Shown: positions 41,695 to 51,017 of the stretch, in pieces | Layout of the letters: each line of letters opens with the position of its first letter | Position numbering within the stretch: the stretch's first letter is position 1 | Assembly (NCBI GenBank): GCA_023441805.1 | Contig: JAEZNO010000009.1 | Span: forward strand, 1-59,560 | DNA: 59,560 bases | From: Bacteroidota bacterium | Lineage (GTDB): Bacteria; Bacteroidota; Bacteroidia; Bacteroidales; Lentimicrobiaceae | Direction: 5' to 3' | Translations under genes and position numbers: made by a program | Notes under the pieces: model-generated | Seen by the model: only the letters and a program-made list of their open reading frames with translations | The model's database searches: none | Told to the model about the DNA's origin: nothing

Positions 41695-43869
41695 TTAATT
41701 AGTTTCAGCAAACTGTAGTTCGTTCAGGATGTGCTTGCAACCGGCATATTTATCAATTACAAACATTACATAACGAATGTCTACATTAATAGTTCTTTGG
41801 AGGTCAGGCTCAAATGCAATATCACCACTCATAGCTTCCCAGTTTCCATCGAAAGCCAGACCGATGAGATCACCGTTTCCGTTAAGTACAGGGCTTCCTG
41901 AGTTACCACCTGTAATGTCGTTATTGCTTATAAAGCAAATAGGTAATCTGCCTTCTTTATCCTGCCATCTGCCGAAATCCTTAGCAATGATTAATTCTTT
42001 GAGCTTCTTAGGTACGATGAACTCGTCGTTGGTGGGGTCCTCTTTCTCGAGTATGCCATCAGCGTATGTTACATAGTCATAGTGAACTGCATCAGCCGGA
42101 TAATAATCAAGGACTTGTCCATATGACATACGTAAGGTTGAGTTTGCATCAGGATAATAAACCTTATCAGGATTAGCCTTTCTTAGACCGTCAACAAACA
42201 GGCGTTTGGCCATATTCATCTTTTCCTGAGCAGGGCCTGCTGACATTGCCATAGTCATCAGATAGCTATAGAATGAATTGGTCAGCTTATATGCAGGATC
42301 ATTTTCAAACTTCTTGAGTGATGGATTCTGCATGAACTTGTTGAACTTATCTTCAGAAACCATAAAAGAGTTATTGAATACATAGTCAACGTACTTTTCA
42401 ACACTGCCCTTGAATTTTTGTGCAATTACGTTGTAGAAATCAGGCAAGGTACTGCCATCCAGATCTTCACGATAAGTCTCAAGAATTGCAATCAGAATTT
42501 TCTTTTCTGTTGCTGCATTATAATCCTTAAAATGGTCCTTAGCGGCTTCCAACATTGGTTGAAGGGCAGCTCTTTGTTCATTATCATTGAGTTTGGCCTT
42601 CAGCACATTAATAATCCCCTGATTTTCTAACGGGAAAGGTAATACCTGGGATCCAAAGAATGCCATCTGGAAGTACCATAATTTTGAATTGTAACCTGAT
42701 GATGACAATTGGTCATATACATTAGCCATATCCTGAAGAGCACTACCATATTTCTCTTGGCGCTGAGGATCAGCATTTACCCATGACATGAAATGCTTTT
42801 CAATCTCTTTCTTCTTTTCATATACATTAAGTCTCTTTAGTCCCCTTGATTCTCCAATTTTATTCTTCCAGAAATTGGCAAGCTGAGCATAGTGAGATGC
42901 ATATTTAATCCTGATTTCATCAGATGCATCCATATCTTTCTTCATTTCATCGAGAATAGTACCGGCAACTTTGATAATAGCAGGGTTAATTTCTTCGAGA
43001 GTAACTCTGATACCGTCAGAAGTTCTGTACCTGTCAGTTGTGCCGGGATATCCCCATATCATTGTGAAATCATTGGGTTTCACTCCTGCCGCTGATATTT
43101 TCAGGAAATGCTTGGGTTTGAAAGGTACATTATCTTTTGAATATTCAGCAGGTGAACCATCGGGGGCTGAGTAAATACGGAATATTGAAAAATCGCCGGT
43201 ATGGCGGGGCCACATCCAATTGTCGGTATCTCCTCCAAATTTGCCAATTGCTGAGGGAGGTGCTCCTACTAAGCGAATATCATTGTATACCTGATATACA
43301 AAACGGTAGTACTCATTTCCATTGTAAAAGCCTTTAACTGAAACTTCATACTTTCCACCTTCTGACATCTCCTGTTTCAACGATTCAATTGCTTTAGAAA
43401 TTGCTGCACTTCTTTCACTCTCATTCATTTCAGGATTAACGTTTTTCAAGACAGCATCAGTAACATCATCCATCTTGACAAGGAATGATACACTCAGCCC
43501 TTCATTTGGAAGTTCCTCTTCGTAGCTGTTTGCCCAAAAACCATCGGTCAGGTAATCGTGATCAATTGAACTGTGCGATTGAATAGCATCATAACCGCAA
43601 TGATGGTTTGTGAAAAGCAATCCCTGTGGGGATACAACCTCGGCAGTACAGAATCCGCCTAAATTGACAATAGCATCTTTCAGACTTGAATTATTGATAT
43701 CATAAATTTCTTTAGGGGTTAATTTCAAACCCATCTTTTGCATATCCACGTAGTTGAGCCTTTCAACAAACATCGGAAGCCACATACCTTCATCAGGTAA
43801 ATTAGAGGAACGAGCCTGCAATAAGCCTGTGAATAATAGAGAGATCAATAGTAATTTTCTCATAATCAT
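41695..43869 (-). CDS. S46-family dipeptidyl-peptidase, DPP7-type, second copy
   Basis: A 724-residue paralogue of the gene at 39047-41254, convergent with it. Same catalytic parts: FTNHHCGYDAIQSH, TDNWMWPRHTGDFSIF and TGGNSGSPVLNG. The specificity residue is again Gly (LAFDGNWEAM), so DPP7-type. The signal peptide is about 1-22, and either of two close ATG codons (43869, 43863) can start it. The two proteins share most motifs but differ in the middle (about 320-560), so their peptide preference may differ. A hairpin terminator follows. Confidence 0.94.
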   Translation of the reverse strand: MIMRKLLLISLLFTGLLQARSSNLPDEGMWLPMFVERLNYVDMQKMGLKLTPKEIYDINNSSLKDAIVNLGGFCTAEVVSPQGLLFTNHHCGYDAIQSHSSIDHDYLTDGFWANSYEEELPNEGLSVSFLVKMDDVTDAVLKNVNPEMNESERSAAISKAIESLKQEMSEGGKYEVSVKGFYNGNEYYRFVYQVYNDIRLVGAPPSAIGKFGGDTDNWMWPRHTGDFSIFRIYSAPDGSPAEYSKDNVPFKPKHFLKISAAGVKPNDFTMIWGYPGTTDRYRTSDGIRVTLEEINPAIIKVAGTILDEMKKDMDASDEIRIKYASHYAQLANFWKNKIGESRGLKRLNVYEKKKEIEKHFMSWVNADPQRQEKYGSALQDMANVYDQLSSSGYNSKLWYFQMAFFGSQVLPFPLENQGIINVLKAKLNDNEQRAALQPMLEAAKDHFKDYNAATEKKILIAILETYREDLDGSTLPDFYNVIAQKFKGSVEKYVDYVFNNSFMVSEDKFNKFMQNPSLKKFENDPAYKLTNSFYSYLMTMAMSAGPAQEKMNMAKRLFVDGLRKANPDKVYYPDANSTLRMSYGQVLDYYPADAVHYDYVTYADGILEKEDPTNDEFIVPKKLKELIIAKDFGRWQDKEGRLPICFISNNDITGGNSGSPVLNGNGDLIGLAFDGNWEAMSGDIAFEPDLQRTINVDIRYVMFVIDKYAGCKHILNELQFAETN

Positions 43870-43969
43870 TTGGTGAATTATTGTTAGGTAATTTGATAAT
43901 TGTTCTTTAAGCGGTATCTCAAAATCATGCCATACTATAATTTATTCGATGTCAGTGCTGTACAAGTAA

Positions 43970-44001
43970 AAGAGCAGAATAGTTTAAGTCATTCTGCTCT
44001 T
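43970..44001 (-). terminator. Hairpin terminator after the M49-like gene
   Basis: AAGAGCAGAAT and ATTCTGCTCTT form a perfect 11-bp stem around a 10-base loop. On the minus strand it is followed by TTTTACTTG; GTACAA and TTGTAC on the outside can extend the stem. It lies 50 bases after the stop at 44052. Confidence 0.7.
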
Positions 44002-44051
44002 AGTTGTACGCATCTGAACATCTAATTCCCGTATTCGTACAGCCTGATTTG

Positions 44052-45743
44052 TTATAAACCTAATGATGCTTTTCCTTGTTCAAACACTATATCAACAGGA
44101 ATATTTGCATCTTTTAGTTTATCCAAATCCTTTTGAAGTCCCTGAGGGATTATTGATTTTTCAGTAATTAACTTCTTAACTCCGGCATAGTCAGCATCAC
44201 CCTGCATTTTGAGGATTAAGCCGCCTAAGCCTTCAACAGCCTTTTTCATCTCATCAAAATTAACCAGATACTTGCCATCCTTATACGTAAAGGCATTGTT
44301 CTCAGAGAAATAGTTAAATGTGAGCATATTAGCTTTCCCGTGAGCACTTGCTGCACCAAATCTTACTGAGCGGAATATGCCTGCCATGAAGGTTACGTAG
44401 TTATCCATTACTTCACCATCCTTCAGTTCACCCATCTCGTACAGCTTGGTTACCATATAGAGCCCAAGAATATCAGCTTTGGCCTCTTCTATGGCTGAGT
44501 ATTGTTCTTTAAGAGCTTCACGAACAGTTCCTTTGCCGTCTAAGGTATTTTTAATTCCCAAACCATGAGCAACTTCGTGGAACATGGTATTAGCAAAGAA
44601 GGCATCAAACTTAATGTAGTTTCTTTGAGATTCATCCATAAGGACACCGGATATTGGAACCAGAATCTTATCGAATTTAGCTTTCATTGCATTCTTAAGC
44701 TGTAACTTTCTGGAGCCTTTTTGCAATTGCACCTGCTCGTCATTTGGCAGGTTGATAGCGATAGTTTTACTTCCGCCATTACAATCACCGGCATAATACA
44801 GAACATCATATGCATTCAAATCAGCATCTGCTCCGGGAACTTCATTCTTGTATTTCTGGTCAACAGGCAATCCTTTCTGTAATTCGGGCAGAAGTGATGC
44901 AAAATGTGAGAGTTTATTACTCCATTCAACATCTTTTAACAGAACGTATGCCTCTTGTGCGGCCTTCTTACCAAATAAAGCATCCTCATAATTCTCAATC
45001 GGACCTACTACAAAGTCAATGTTTGAGTTCTTCATGTCCATCCAGGCGAAATCGCTTTCCTGATAGTTATCAGTAAGTAAGGCTTCTGCTCTCAGTTCCA
45101 GGTATTTCTTTAAGCCCGGGTCTTCAGCAAGAGCTGCGGCCTGTTTCAGGAGATCAGCAGCTTTGTTGATTTTTGAGGCATATGCCTCATGATACCATAC
45201 CACTTTTAGAGTGCTGTCATCATTACGGCGAATAAGAGTATACATACTCAGTTTGTTGGTATCCTGAAGTGCTTCAAACTCTTCAGCTGTCATGTCAACC
45301 GGATAGAAGTTTGCTCCAAGTGGCTTCTCGCCAATACCTTCAATGAATGGTTTGTTTCCATTCAAACGATCCCATGGTCCATAGTTTATCTCGGCAAATC
45401 TTCTAACGGTTTCATCCTTTATAGCTGCAAGGAAACCTTGCTTGTCGCCGACTGCCTGCTGCCAGAATATCTCATCCATAATTGCCGCAGCATCAAGTAG
45501 CAATGGGAGAATCTGTTTTTCCTTTGCTGACAGGTGACTAATATCTGCGGTGAGTGTAACCGGCGCATAGATTGATAATCGCTGGGCTACATCAGTTCCC
45601 GGATCAGCTTTCAACACCTTTCCGGCTGTCTGTATCACAGTTTGTGTCTTTTCCATTTCTTCTACACTTTTAACAGTCGATTTGTTATTACATCCTGCTA
45701 ATAAAAATACAGGTACTAATAAAGCTATTGCATAACGATACAT
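44052..45743 (-). CDS. M49-like zinc peptidase (dipeptidyl-peptidase III-related) lipoprotein
   Basis: A 563-residue protein with lipobox LLAGC (C18). The zinc motif is MFHEVAHGLG (H389, E390, H393), and EEAKADILGL (E419/E420) follows about 30 residues later, matching the HExxGH...EECRAE layout of M49 peptidases. Most M49 enzymes have a six-residue HELLGH; here it is the five-residue HExxH form, as I recall for some bacterial M49 enzymes such as that of Caldithrix. It should release dipeptides or act on peptides outside the cytoplasm, fitting the two neighbouring S46 genes. Confidence 0.85.
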   Translation of the reverse strand: MYRYAIALLVPVFLLAGCNNKSTVKSVEEMEKTQTVIQTAGKVLKADPGTDVAQRLSIYAPVTLTADISHLSAKEKQILPLLLDAAAIMDEIFWQQAVGDKQGFLAAIKDETVRRFAEINYGPWDRLNGNKPFIEGIGEKPLGANFYPVDMTAEEFEALQDTNKLSMYTLIRRNDDSTLKVVWYHEAYASKINKAADLLKQAAALAEDPGLKKYLELRAEALLTDNYQESDFAWMDMKNSNIDFVVGPIENYEDALFGKKAAQEAYVLLKDVEWSNKLSHFASLLPELQKGLPVDQKYKNEVPGADADLNAYDVLYYAGDCNGGSKTIAINLPNDEQVQLQKGSRKLQLKNAMKAKFDKILVPISGVLMDESQRNYIKFDAFFANTMFHEVAHGLGIKNTLDGKGTVREALKEQYSAIEEAKADILGLYMVTKLYEMGELKDGEVMDNYVTFMAGIFRSVRFGAASAHGKANMLTFNYFSENNAFTYKDGKYLVNFDEMKKAVEGLGGLILKMQGDADYAGVKKLITEKSIIPQGLQKDLDKLKDANIPVDIVFEQGKASLGL

Positions 45744-45806
45744 GATATTATAAGTTTTGGTTTTGAGAAATATTTACGGATGGATTAATTTATTGAATAC
45801 TCAGTT

Positions 45807-46922
45807 TCACTCTACAGGAATGGTAAAACTAAATTTAGAGCCCTCCCCTACTTTACTTTCAACTGAAATCTTACCACCATTCTTTTCGATAAATTCCTTA
45901 CACAGGATGAGCCCAAGCCCGGTACCCTTTTCATTAGCAGTACCTTTTGTTGATCTGACCTGTTCGTTCAAGCTGAATAGAGTAGACAGCATTCTGGGTT
46001 CTATGCCGGTACCGGTATCGTTAATACATACCATTACCATATTCTCATGTTGTTTTGCTTCAACTGTTAAGACGGCCCCTTCGTATGAGAATTTAATGGC
46101 ATTTGACAGTAAATTCCTTATTACTGTTCTGATCATGTTTACATCAGCAAACACTTTTGCTTTTTCAATTCCCAGAACTTTTATAGAAATTCCTTTAATT
46201 TTTGCCTGTGGAAGAGCCAGATTTATTGCTTCAAGTACAAGAGCTTCTATCTCGAATATCTCGGGTGTGAAAGCAATTCGTCCAAGCTGAGTTTTAGCCC
46301 AGGTAAGAAGATTATCAAGCAGTTGGAAGGTTGTTTCGGTAGAATTTAATATCTGCCTTATCATCATCTTTCTTTCATCATCACTGAAGTCGTCGTATTC
46401 TTCATTTAACAACCTTGAGAAACCAAGTATTGAAGTAAACGGACTTCGTAAATCGTGTGCTATGATAGAAAAGAAGCGATCCTTGGTATTATTGGCATCT
46501 TTGAGCTTTTCACTGAACTGCTTTTCAGCAGTGATATCAATCATGTAACCTGTTATATGTCTCGGCAGGTTATCAGTTGCCTGAACCACATATCCGGCTA
46601 TACGTATCCATTTGACATTATTATTAACCACTATTCTGAATTCAACCTCAAACTTCCGAGGCACGTCAATCAACTGCATCCACCTCTGTTGTACATGCTC
46701 CCTGTCGTCAGGATGTACTTTATCAATCCAGGTTTGTAAAGTTACATTGGTTGACGGTTCATCGAAAAGTTCAGCACATTTCTCATTCCATGCGACAAAA
46801 CCGGTGTCAGGCATCCAACTCCAGGCGGCAGCATCCATTGCTTTCAAACATAAAGCCAAACTGTCCTCCCGGAGAGAGGATGTAAATTTAGGGTTTAAAT
46901 CAAGTGGTAAAATGTCACTCAT
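45807..46922 (-). CDS. PAS-domain sensor histidine kinase
   Basis: A 371-residue soluble kinase. Residues ~25-135 form a PAS domain (AAAWSWMPDTGFVAWNEKC; HPDDREHVQQRWMQ; IVVNNNVKWIRIAGYVV, GYMIDITAEK). The HisKA H-box FFSIIAHDLRSPFTS carries H156. The ATPase domain shows NLLSNAIKFS, NDTGTGIEP and GTGLGLILCKEF. There is no membrane segment, so it senses a cytoplasmic signal. No response regulator is adjacent, so its partner is elsewhere; the orphan receiver at 15637-16083 is one possibility but not shown. Confidence 0.94.
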   Translation of the reverse strand: MSDILPLDLNPKFTSSLREDSLALCLKAMDAAAWSWMPDTGFVAWNEKCAELFDEPSTNVTLQTWIDKVHPDDREHVQQRWMQLIDVPRKFEVEFRIVVNNNVKWIRIAGYVVQATDNLPRHITGYMIDITAEKQFSEKLKDANNTKDRFFSIIAHDLRSPFTSILGFSRLLNEEYDDFSDDERKMMIRQILNSTETTFQLLDNLLTWAKTQLGRIAFTPEIFEIEALVLEAINLALPQAKIKGISIKVLGIEKAKVFADVNMIRTVIRNLLSNAIKFSYEGAVLTVEAKQHENMVMVCINDTGTGIEPRMLSTLFSLNEQVRSTKGTANEKGTGLGLILCKEFIEKNGGKISVESKVGEGSKFSFTIPVE

Positions 46923-46974
46923 ACAATTAATATTACCTCACAAATGGAATAAAGCACCAATTCCCGTGTGAATA

Positions 46975-46982
46975 CAAAGATA
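46975..46982 (-). promoter_or_regulatory. TAnnTTTG box upstream of the PAS kinase
   Basis: The minus strand reads TATCTTTG 52 bases before the ATG. A TTG lies at 47006-47008, 23 bases from the box, slightly longer than consensus spacing. Confidence 0.5.
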
Positions 46983-47097
46983 ACCGGATAAAGGTATTAC
47001 TTTTTCAATAATCCAATTCACACAAGTCAGAATTATTTGGCTTCGTATTGATATTTTTCATTAATAACTATACACCGGTTTTGTAATTCAATACCGG

Positions 47098-48423
47098 TCA
47101 TTTATTTGAAATCCGGGCTGCCCGACTGATGATCAAATACCCCAGCACCCCTGCTACCAGTGATGTTAATAATATTCCAAGCTTAGCCTGCTCAACAAAT
47201 TGCTTATGCTCAAAAGCAAGCTCACTTATGAAAATCGACATAGTGAAACCTATACCTGCCAACACTCCTACTCCAATTATATGAGTCCGATTGCAACCTT
47301 CAGGCAATGGACTGATTTTTAAGATGTACATTAGGGCAACCATCCCGGTAATTCCAATGAACTTTCCGACAAACAGACCAAGTGATACACCCATTGTGAC
47401 AGAATTGGTTATGTTTGCAAGGCTCTCAGCATTTATTTCGACTCCGGCATTACTTAAAGCAAATATTGGCATGATGACAAATGCCACCAGGGCATGCATT
47501 GAATGCTCCAATCTCTGCAAAGGAGTGGTAGCAGCTTGAGTTAAGTTCTCAATCCGTACCAGTAATTCATGCTGTTCACCAGTGATTGTAGGATTATTAT
47601 CTGTTTCACTTTCTCTGAATCTGTTCATGAGATTCATCATTCGCTGATAGAATGGTTTCTCTGAAATTGTTGTCCTGGCAGGAATGGTAAATGCCGCAAG
47701 GACAGCAGCAATTGTAGCGTGTACTCCCGACATAAGGAAAGCTGTCCATAATCCACCGATTCCAATTAATCCATAAAACAACGTACTTCTTATCCCAATT
47801 ATATTACCGATTATCAGAACTACCATGAATATGGCACCTGTAAGTAAGGTCATCAGATTTATATCGGAAGTGTAGAAGAATGCGATTACCAATACTGCTC
47901 CCAGGTCATCGGCAATTGCTAATGCTGTAAGGAAGACTTTTAAAGATACCGGAACCCTGTCGCCTAGCAGATAGAGTATTCCAAGTGCAAACGCAATATC
48001 GGTTGCCATTGGTATTCCCCAACCATTGCCGGTCATAGACATCGGATGGTTGAATGATAAGTAGATTATTGCCGGAAACACCATGCCTCCCAATGCTGCT
48101 ACAACAGGTAACAGAGCCTTACGCAATGTACTCAATTCACCGGCTATAATCTCACGCTTGAGCTCAAGACCTACAACAAAGAAAAAGATGGCCATCAAGC
48201 CATCATTTATCCAATAATGTAAATCTTTGGTATGGGAGAATTCACCTATCTCCAGTCCTATTTCAATCTTCCAGATTGACTTAAACCACTCAGACCATTG
48301 TGAATTTGTTAAAACTATTGCTAACAGAGCGGCTACCAGAAGAACAACTCCACTCATGGAGCTGTCACTCATAAATTTCCGCATTGGATCAACTATCCAC
48401 CTATCGTAAAAAGATCTCTGCAC
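47098..48423 (-). CDS. nhaA: Na+/H+ antiporter NhaA
   Basis: A 441-residue inner-membrane antiporter with about 12 membrane segments. The key ion-binding pair of Asp residues is visible in LAIADDLGAVLVIA. GWGIPMATDIAFALGIL and the C-terminal AGIGFTMSIFISELAF are also typical of NhaA. It exports Na+ or Li+ in exchange for protons and supports pH and salt homeostasis. The length is longer than E. coli NhaA because of an insertion (NNPTITGEQHELLVRIENL) in the middle. It is monocistronic and has its own TAnnTTTG box. Confidence 0.96.
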   Translation of the reverse strand: MQRSFYDRWIVDPMRKFMSDSSMSGVVLLVAALLAIVLTNSQWSEWFKSIWKIEIGLEIGEFSHTKDLHYWINDGLMAIFFFVVGLELKREIIAGELSTLRKALLPVVAALGGMVFPAIIYLSFNHPMSMTGNGWGIPMATDIAFALGILYLLGDRVPVSLKVFLTALAIADDLGAVLVIAFFYTSDINLMTLLTGAIFMVVLIIGNIIGIRSTLFYGLIGIGGLWTAFLMSGVHATIAAVLAAFTIPARTTISEKPFYQRMMNLMNRFRESETDNNPTITGEQHELLVRIENLTQAATTPLQRLEHSMHALVAFVIMPIFALSNAGVEINAESLANITNSVTMGVSLGLFVGKFIGITGMVALMYILKISPLPEGCNRTHIIGVGVLAGIGFTMSIFISELAFEHKQFVEQAKLGILLTSLVAGVLGYLIISRAARISNK

Positions 48424-48451
48424 TGACTATATTTGTTGGACTATATATTAA

Positions 48452-48459
48452 CAAATATA
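48452..48459 (-). promoter_or_regulatory. TAnnTTTG box upstream of nhaA
   Basis: The minus strand reads TATATTTG 28 bases before the ATG at 48423. The upstream region is AT-rich and lacks a clear TTG at the right distance. Confidence 0.45.
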
Positions 48460-48530
48460 ATGTACAATGTTTGAATATTAATAATTGTGCTTCTAATTAT
48501 GTTTCTCTTTCTGAAATTCAGGCACTCAGA

Positions 48531-49631
48531 TTATTTCTTTTGTGTTTCCTGAGCTATCTGGATCTTTATCTTATCGTCCTTTGTCAATCCACTAAGCACT
48601 TCAACATTGATTCCATCACTCAACCCGGTTTTAATCACCCTTTTCTCGAAAGTTTCAGGTGCAGTCTCTACTTCAACCCATGCTGTATCTTCACTAAATT
48701 TGAGCAGACTCTCCTGAATAGCCAGTACACTGTCGCGTTTATCAAGAACTATGTCGGCATTGGCACTGTAACCTGCCCTGATGAACTGATTTTGTTTCAA
48801 TTCAACGGCAGCACGTATTTCGAATTGTATTGCTCCATTTTCTTCTTCTCCCTTGGGCGAGATATGTTCAAGCTTAGCGGTGAATTTATCAGTGTCAATT
48901 GCCCCAATGGTGAGTATCAAATCCATTCCGTTGTGCAGTTTGCCCACTTCTGATTCATCAACTTTGCCTTTAAAAATCATTTCCCCCATATTGGCAACAG
49001 TGGCTATTGTTGTCCCGTCATTGAAAGTGTTACTCTCAATAACCGAATTACCGATTTCAACCGGAACTGTAAGTACCATTCCTTCAATAGTTGAGCGAAT
49101 AATTGTATTACTAACCTCACCGGCTTTCCTGGTGATACCTTCTCTGATAAGTTGCAGATTATTTTCGGCAGCTTCAACTGCTTCAATAGCTGAGTTAAGC
49201 GCAACTTCGTAGGTTTGTAATTCAGCGGCTGCAATTACCTTATCATCAAAAAGTGCCTTTTGCCGGTTGTAATTCTTTTGTGCATCATCCTTCGAAATCT
49301 TTGCACGATTCAATCTTGATTCTGCTTCATTCAGGTTGATCATGTTGGGAATGATCCTAACCTTGGCAATCATATCACCCTTCTTTACAATATTTCCGGG
49401 TTCAACGTAAAGTTCAGCAATAATACCTGAGACTTGTGGCTTTATCTCAATCTCTTTTCTGGGAACAATCTTTCCTGTTGCCACAGTCTTTTTAATGATA
49501 TTGGTCACTGCTGCCGATGTGGTCTCATAAACTACAGGCTTAGCAGCCGATTTTTTATAGAGATAGATAATGGTTCCGGCAAAAACAACCAGTATTACTA
49601 CTCCTATCAGAACTTTAATTGCAGTTTTCAT
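48531..49631 (-). CDS. Periplasmic adaptor of a MacAB/RND-type efflux pump (HlyD family)
   Basis: A 366-residue membrane-fusion protein. An N-terminal anchor (IKVLIGVVILVVFAGTIIYLY) is followed by the lipoyl-like half motif VSGIIAELYVEPGNIVKKGDMIAKV, then an alpha-hairpin (about 100-170), a second lipoyl half and beta-barrel (TIATVANMGEMIFKGKVDESEVGKL). It links the inner-membrane permeases with an outer-membrane channel. Fourth gene of an operon ATPase - permease - permease - adaptor. No TolC-like gene is found in the window. Confidence 0.93.
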   Translation of the reverse strand: MKTAIKVLIGVVILVVFAGTIIYLYKKSAAKPVVYETTSAAVTNIIKKTVATGKIVPRKEIEIKPQVSGIIAELYVEPGNIVKKGDMIAKVRIIPNMINLNEAESRLNRAKISKDDAQKNYNRQKALFDDKVIAAAELQTYEVALNSAIEAVEAAENNLQLIREGITRKAGEVSNTIIRSTIEGMVLTVPVEIGNSVIESNTFNDGTTIATVANMGEMIFKGKVDESEVGKLHNGMDLILTIGAIDTDKFTAKLEHISPKGEEENGAIQFEIRAAVELKQNQFIRAGYSANADIVLDKRDSVLAIQESLLKFSEDTAWVEVETAPETFEKRVIKTGLSDGINVEVLSGLTKDDKIKIQIAQETQKK

Positions 49632-49689
49632 GCTATTTATATTAAAATGTTTATTTTATTCCTCTACTTCTTTTACAGGCCGTTATGAG

Positions 49690-50952
49690 TTATTCATATC
49701 TTAATGCATCAATAGGCTTTATGCTTACAGCTTTTCGTGCAGGTACCCATCCGGCTACTGCACCTGAAACTACCAGAATTGCAAGTGCTATTATTGCCAT
49801 ATTAAAATCAATGCCCGGATTCTTGAATGGCGTATCCTCTGAGGGACTTGCTGACATTGCCTTGTTCAGTAATTCAAGTATAAATACACTTATAACCAGT
49901 CCGACATACCCTGCAAAGGTTGTCAGGACTACTGACTCAGTAATTATTTGTGATATTATCTTTGACGGAGGGGCCCCAATTGCTCTTTGAATGCCTATCT
50001 CTTTAGTGCGTTCCTTTACAATCACCAGCATAATGTTGCTGATTCCAATTACGCCGGCTAGTAATGTTCCAATACCAACAATCCAGATCAATCCATTAAT
50101 GCCGGCAAACAGACCTGTCATCTGGTTGAACTCCTTTTCCAAATTAAACGAACCGATAGCCATTGAATCATCCGGTGAAACTGAATGCCTGCGCTTAAGT
50201 ACTTGTGCAGCTTTTTCTTCAACAACTGATGCAGGAACTCCATCTCGGGAAGTGAAAGCAAACCATCCTATTATATCGCCCCAATTGTATACTCTCTGGA
50301 AAGTAGTTAAAGGCATGAAAATCGATTGTTCCTTATCACCTCCGAAGTTGATACCACTCTTTGCTTTAAAAGTTCCAATTACCTGGAAATAGATTCCCTG
50401 AATCTGGATGTATTGCCCGATAGGGTTTTCGCCCGGTGAAAAGAGTATCTCAACCACCTTACTTCCAATGACAGCAACTTTTCTCTTTTCCTTTAAATCT
50501 GAATGATTCAGGAAACGACCGGAAGTAATATCAACAGGATCAATTTCATTCCATTCAGGATAATCACCCATCACCGAAAAAGCACCTGATTTTATGCCAC
50601 GAGTAACATTGTTACCTGATTGAAGGCCACCACCCTGTGTTCTGGGAGAAATGATTTCAATCTCAGGCACCTCATTTAGCAAAGCTTTGATGTCATCGGC
50701 CTTGAAGTTATAATTACGACCCCGCGGGAAACCTTTGTAAGGAACTGTGGTTGTGCGAGTCCACATGAAAACGCTGTTGGTAGCAAAGTTCCCAAAATCA
50801 CCGGTCACTCCATTTCGTAAACCATTACCGGCACCCAGCATGATTACAAGCATAAAAATCCCCCAGAACACCCCGAAGGCTGTCAGAAAAGTGCGCAATT
50901 TATTCTTCTTCAGAGCACTTATGATTTCTTGCCATCTATCCAGATCAAACAT
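49690..50952 (-). CDS. MacB-like ABC transporter permease (1)
   Basis: A 420-residue permease with an N-terminal membrane helix (LRTFLTAFGVFWGIFMLVIML), a large periplasmic domain (about 50-280) and three C-terminal membrane helices. Motifs ERTKEIGIQRAIGAPPSKI and ARKAVSIKPIDALRYE are typical of FtsX/MacB-type permeases. Third in the operon. Its layout is almost the same as the next permease, so the two probably form a heterodimer or arose by duplication. Confidence 0.93.
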   Translation of the reverse strand: MFDLDRWQEIISALKKNKLRTFLTAFGVFWGIFMLVIMLGAGNGLRNGVTGDFGNFATNSVFMWTRTTTVPYKGFPRGRNYNFKADDIKALLNEVPEIEIISPRTQGGGLQSGNNVTRGIKSGAFSVMGDYPEWNEIDPVDITSGRFLNHSDLKEKRKVAVIGSKVVEILFSPGENPIGQYIQIQGIYFQVIGTFKAKSGINFGGDKEQSIFMPLTTFQRVYNWGDIIGWFAFTSRDGVPASVVEEKAAQVLKRRHSVSPDDSMAIGSFNLEKEFNQMTGLFAGINGLIWIVGIGTLLAGVIGISNIMLVIVKERTKEIGIQRAIGAPPSKIISQIITESVVLTTFAGYVGLVISVFILELLNKAMSASPSEDTPFKNPGIDFNMAIIALAILVVSGAVAGWVPARKAVSIKPIDALRYE

Positions 50953-51017
50953 GCTTTCAAGTATTATTTTGATTCTTTACTTTCAATTCACCATTATAAA
51001 ACCTTGAAACTTAACAC

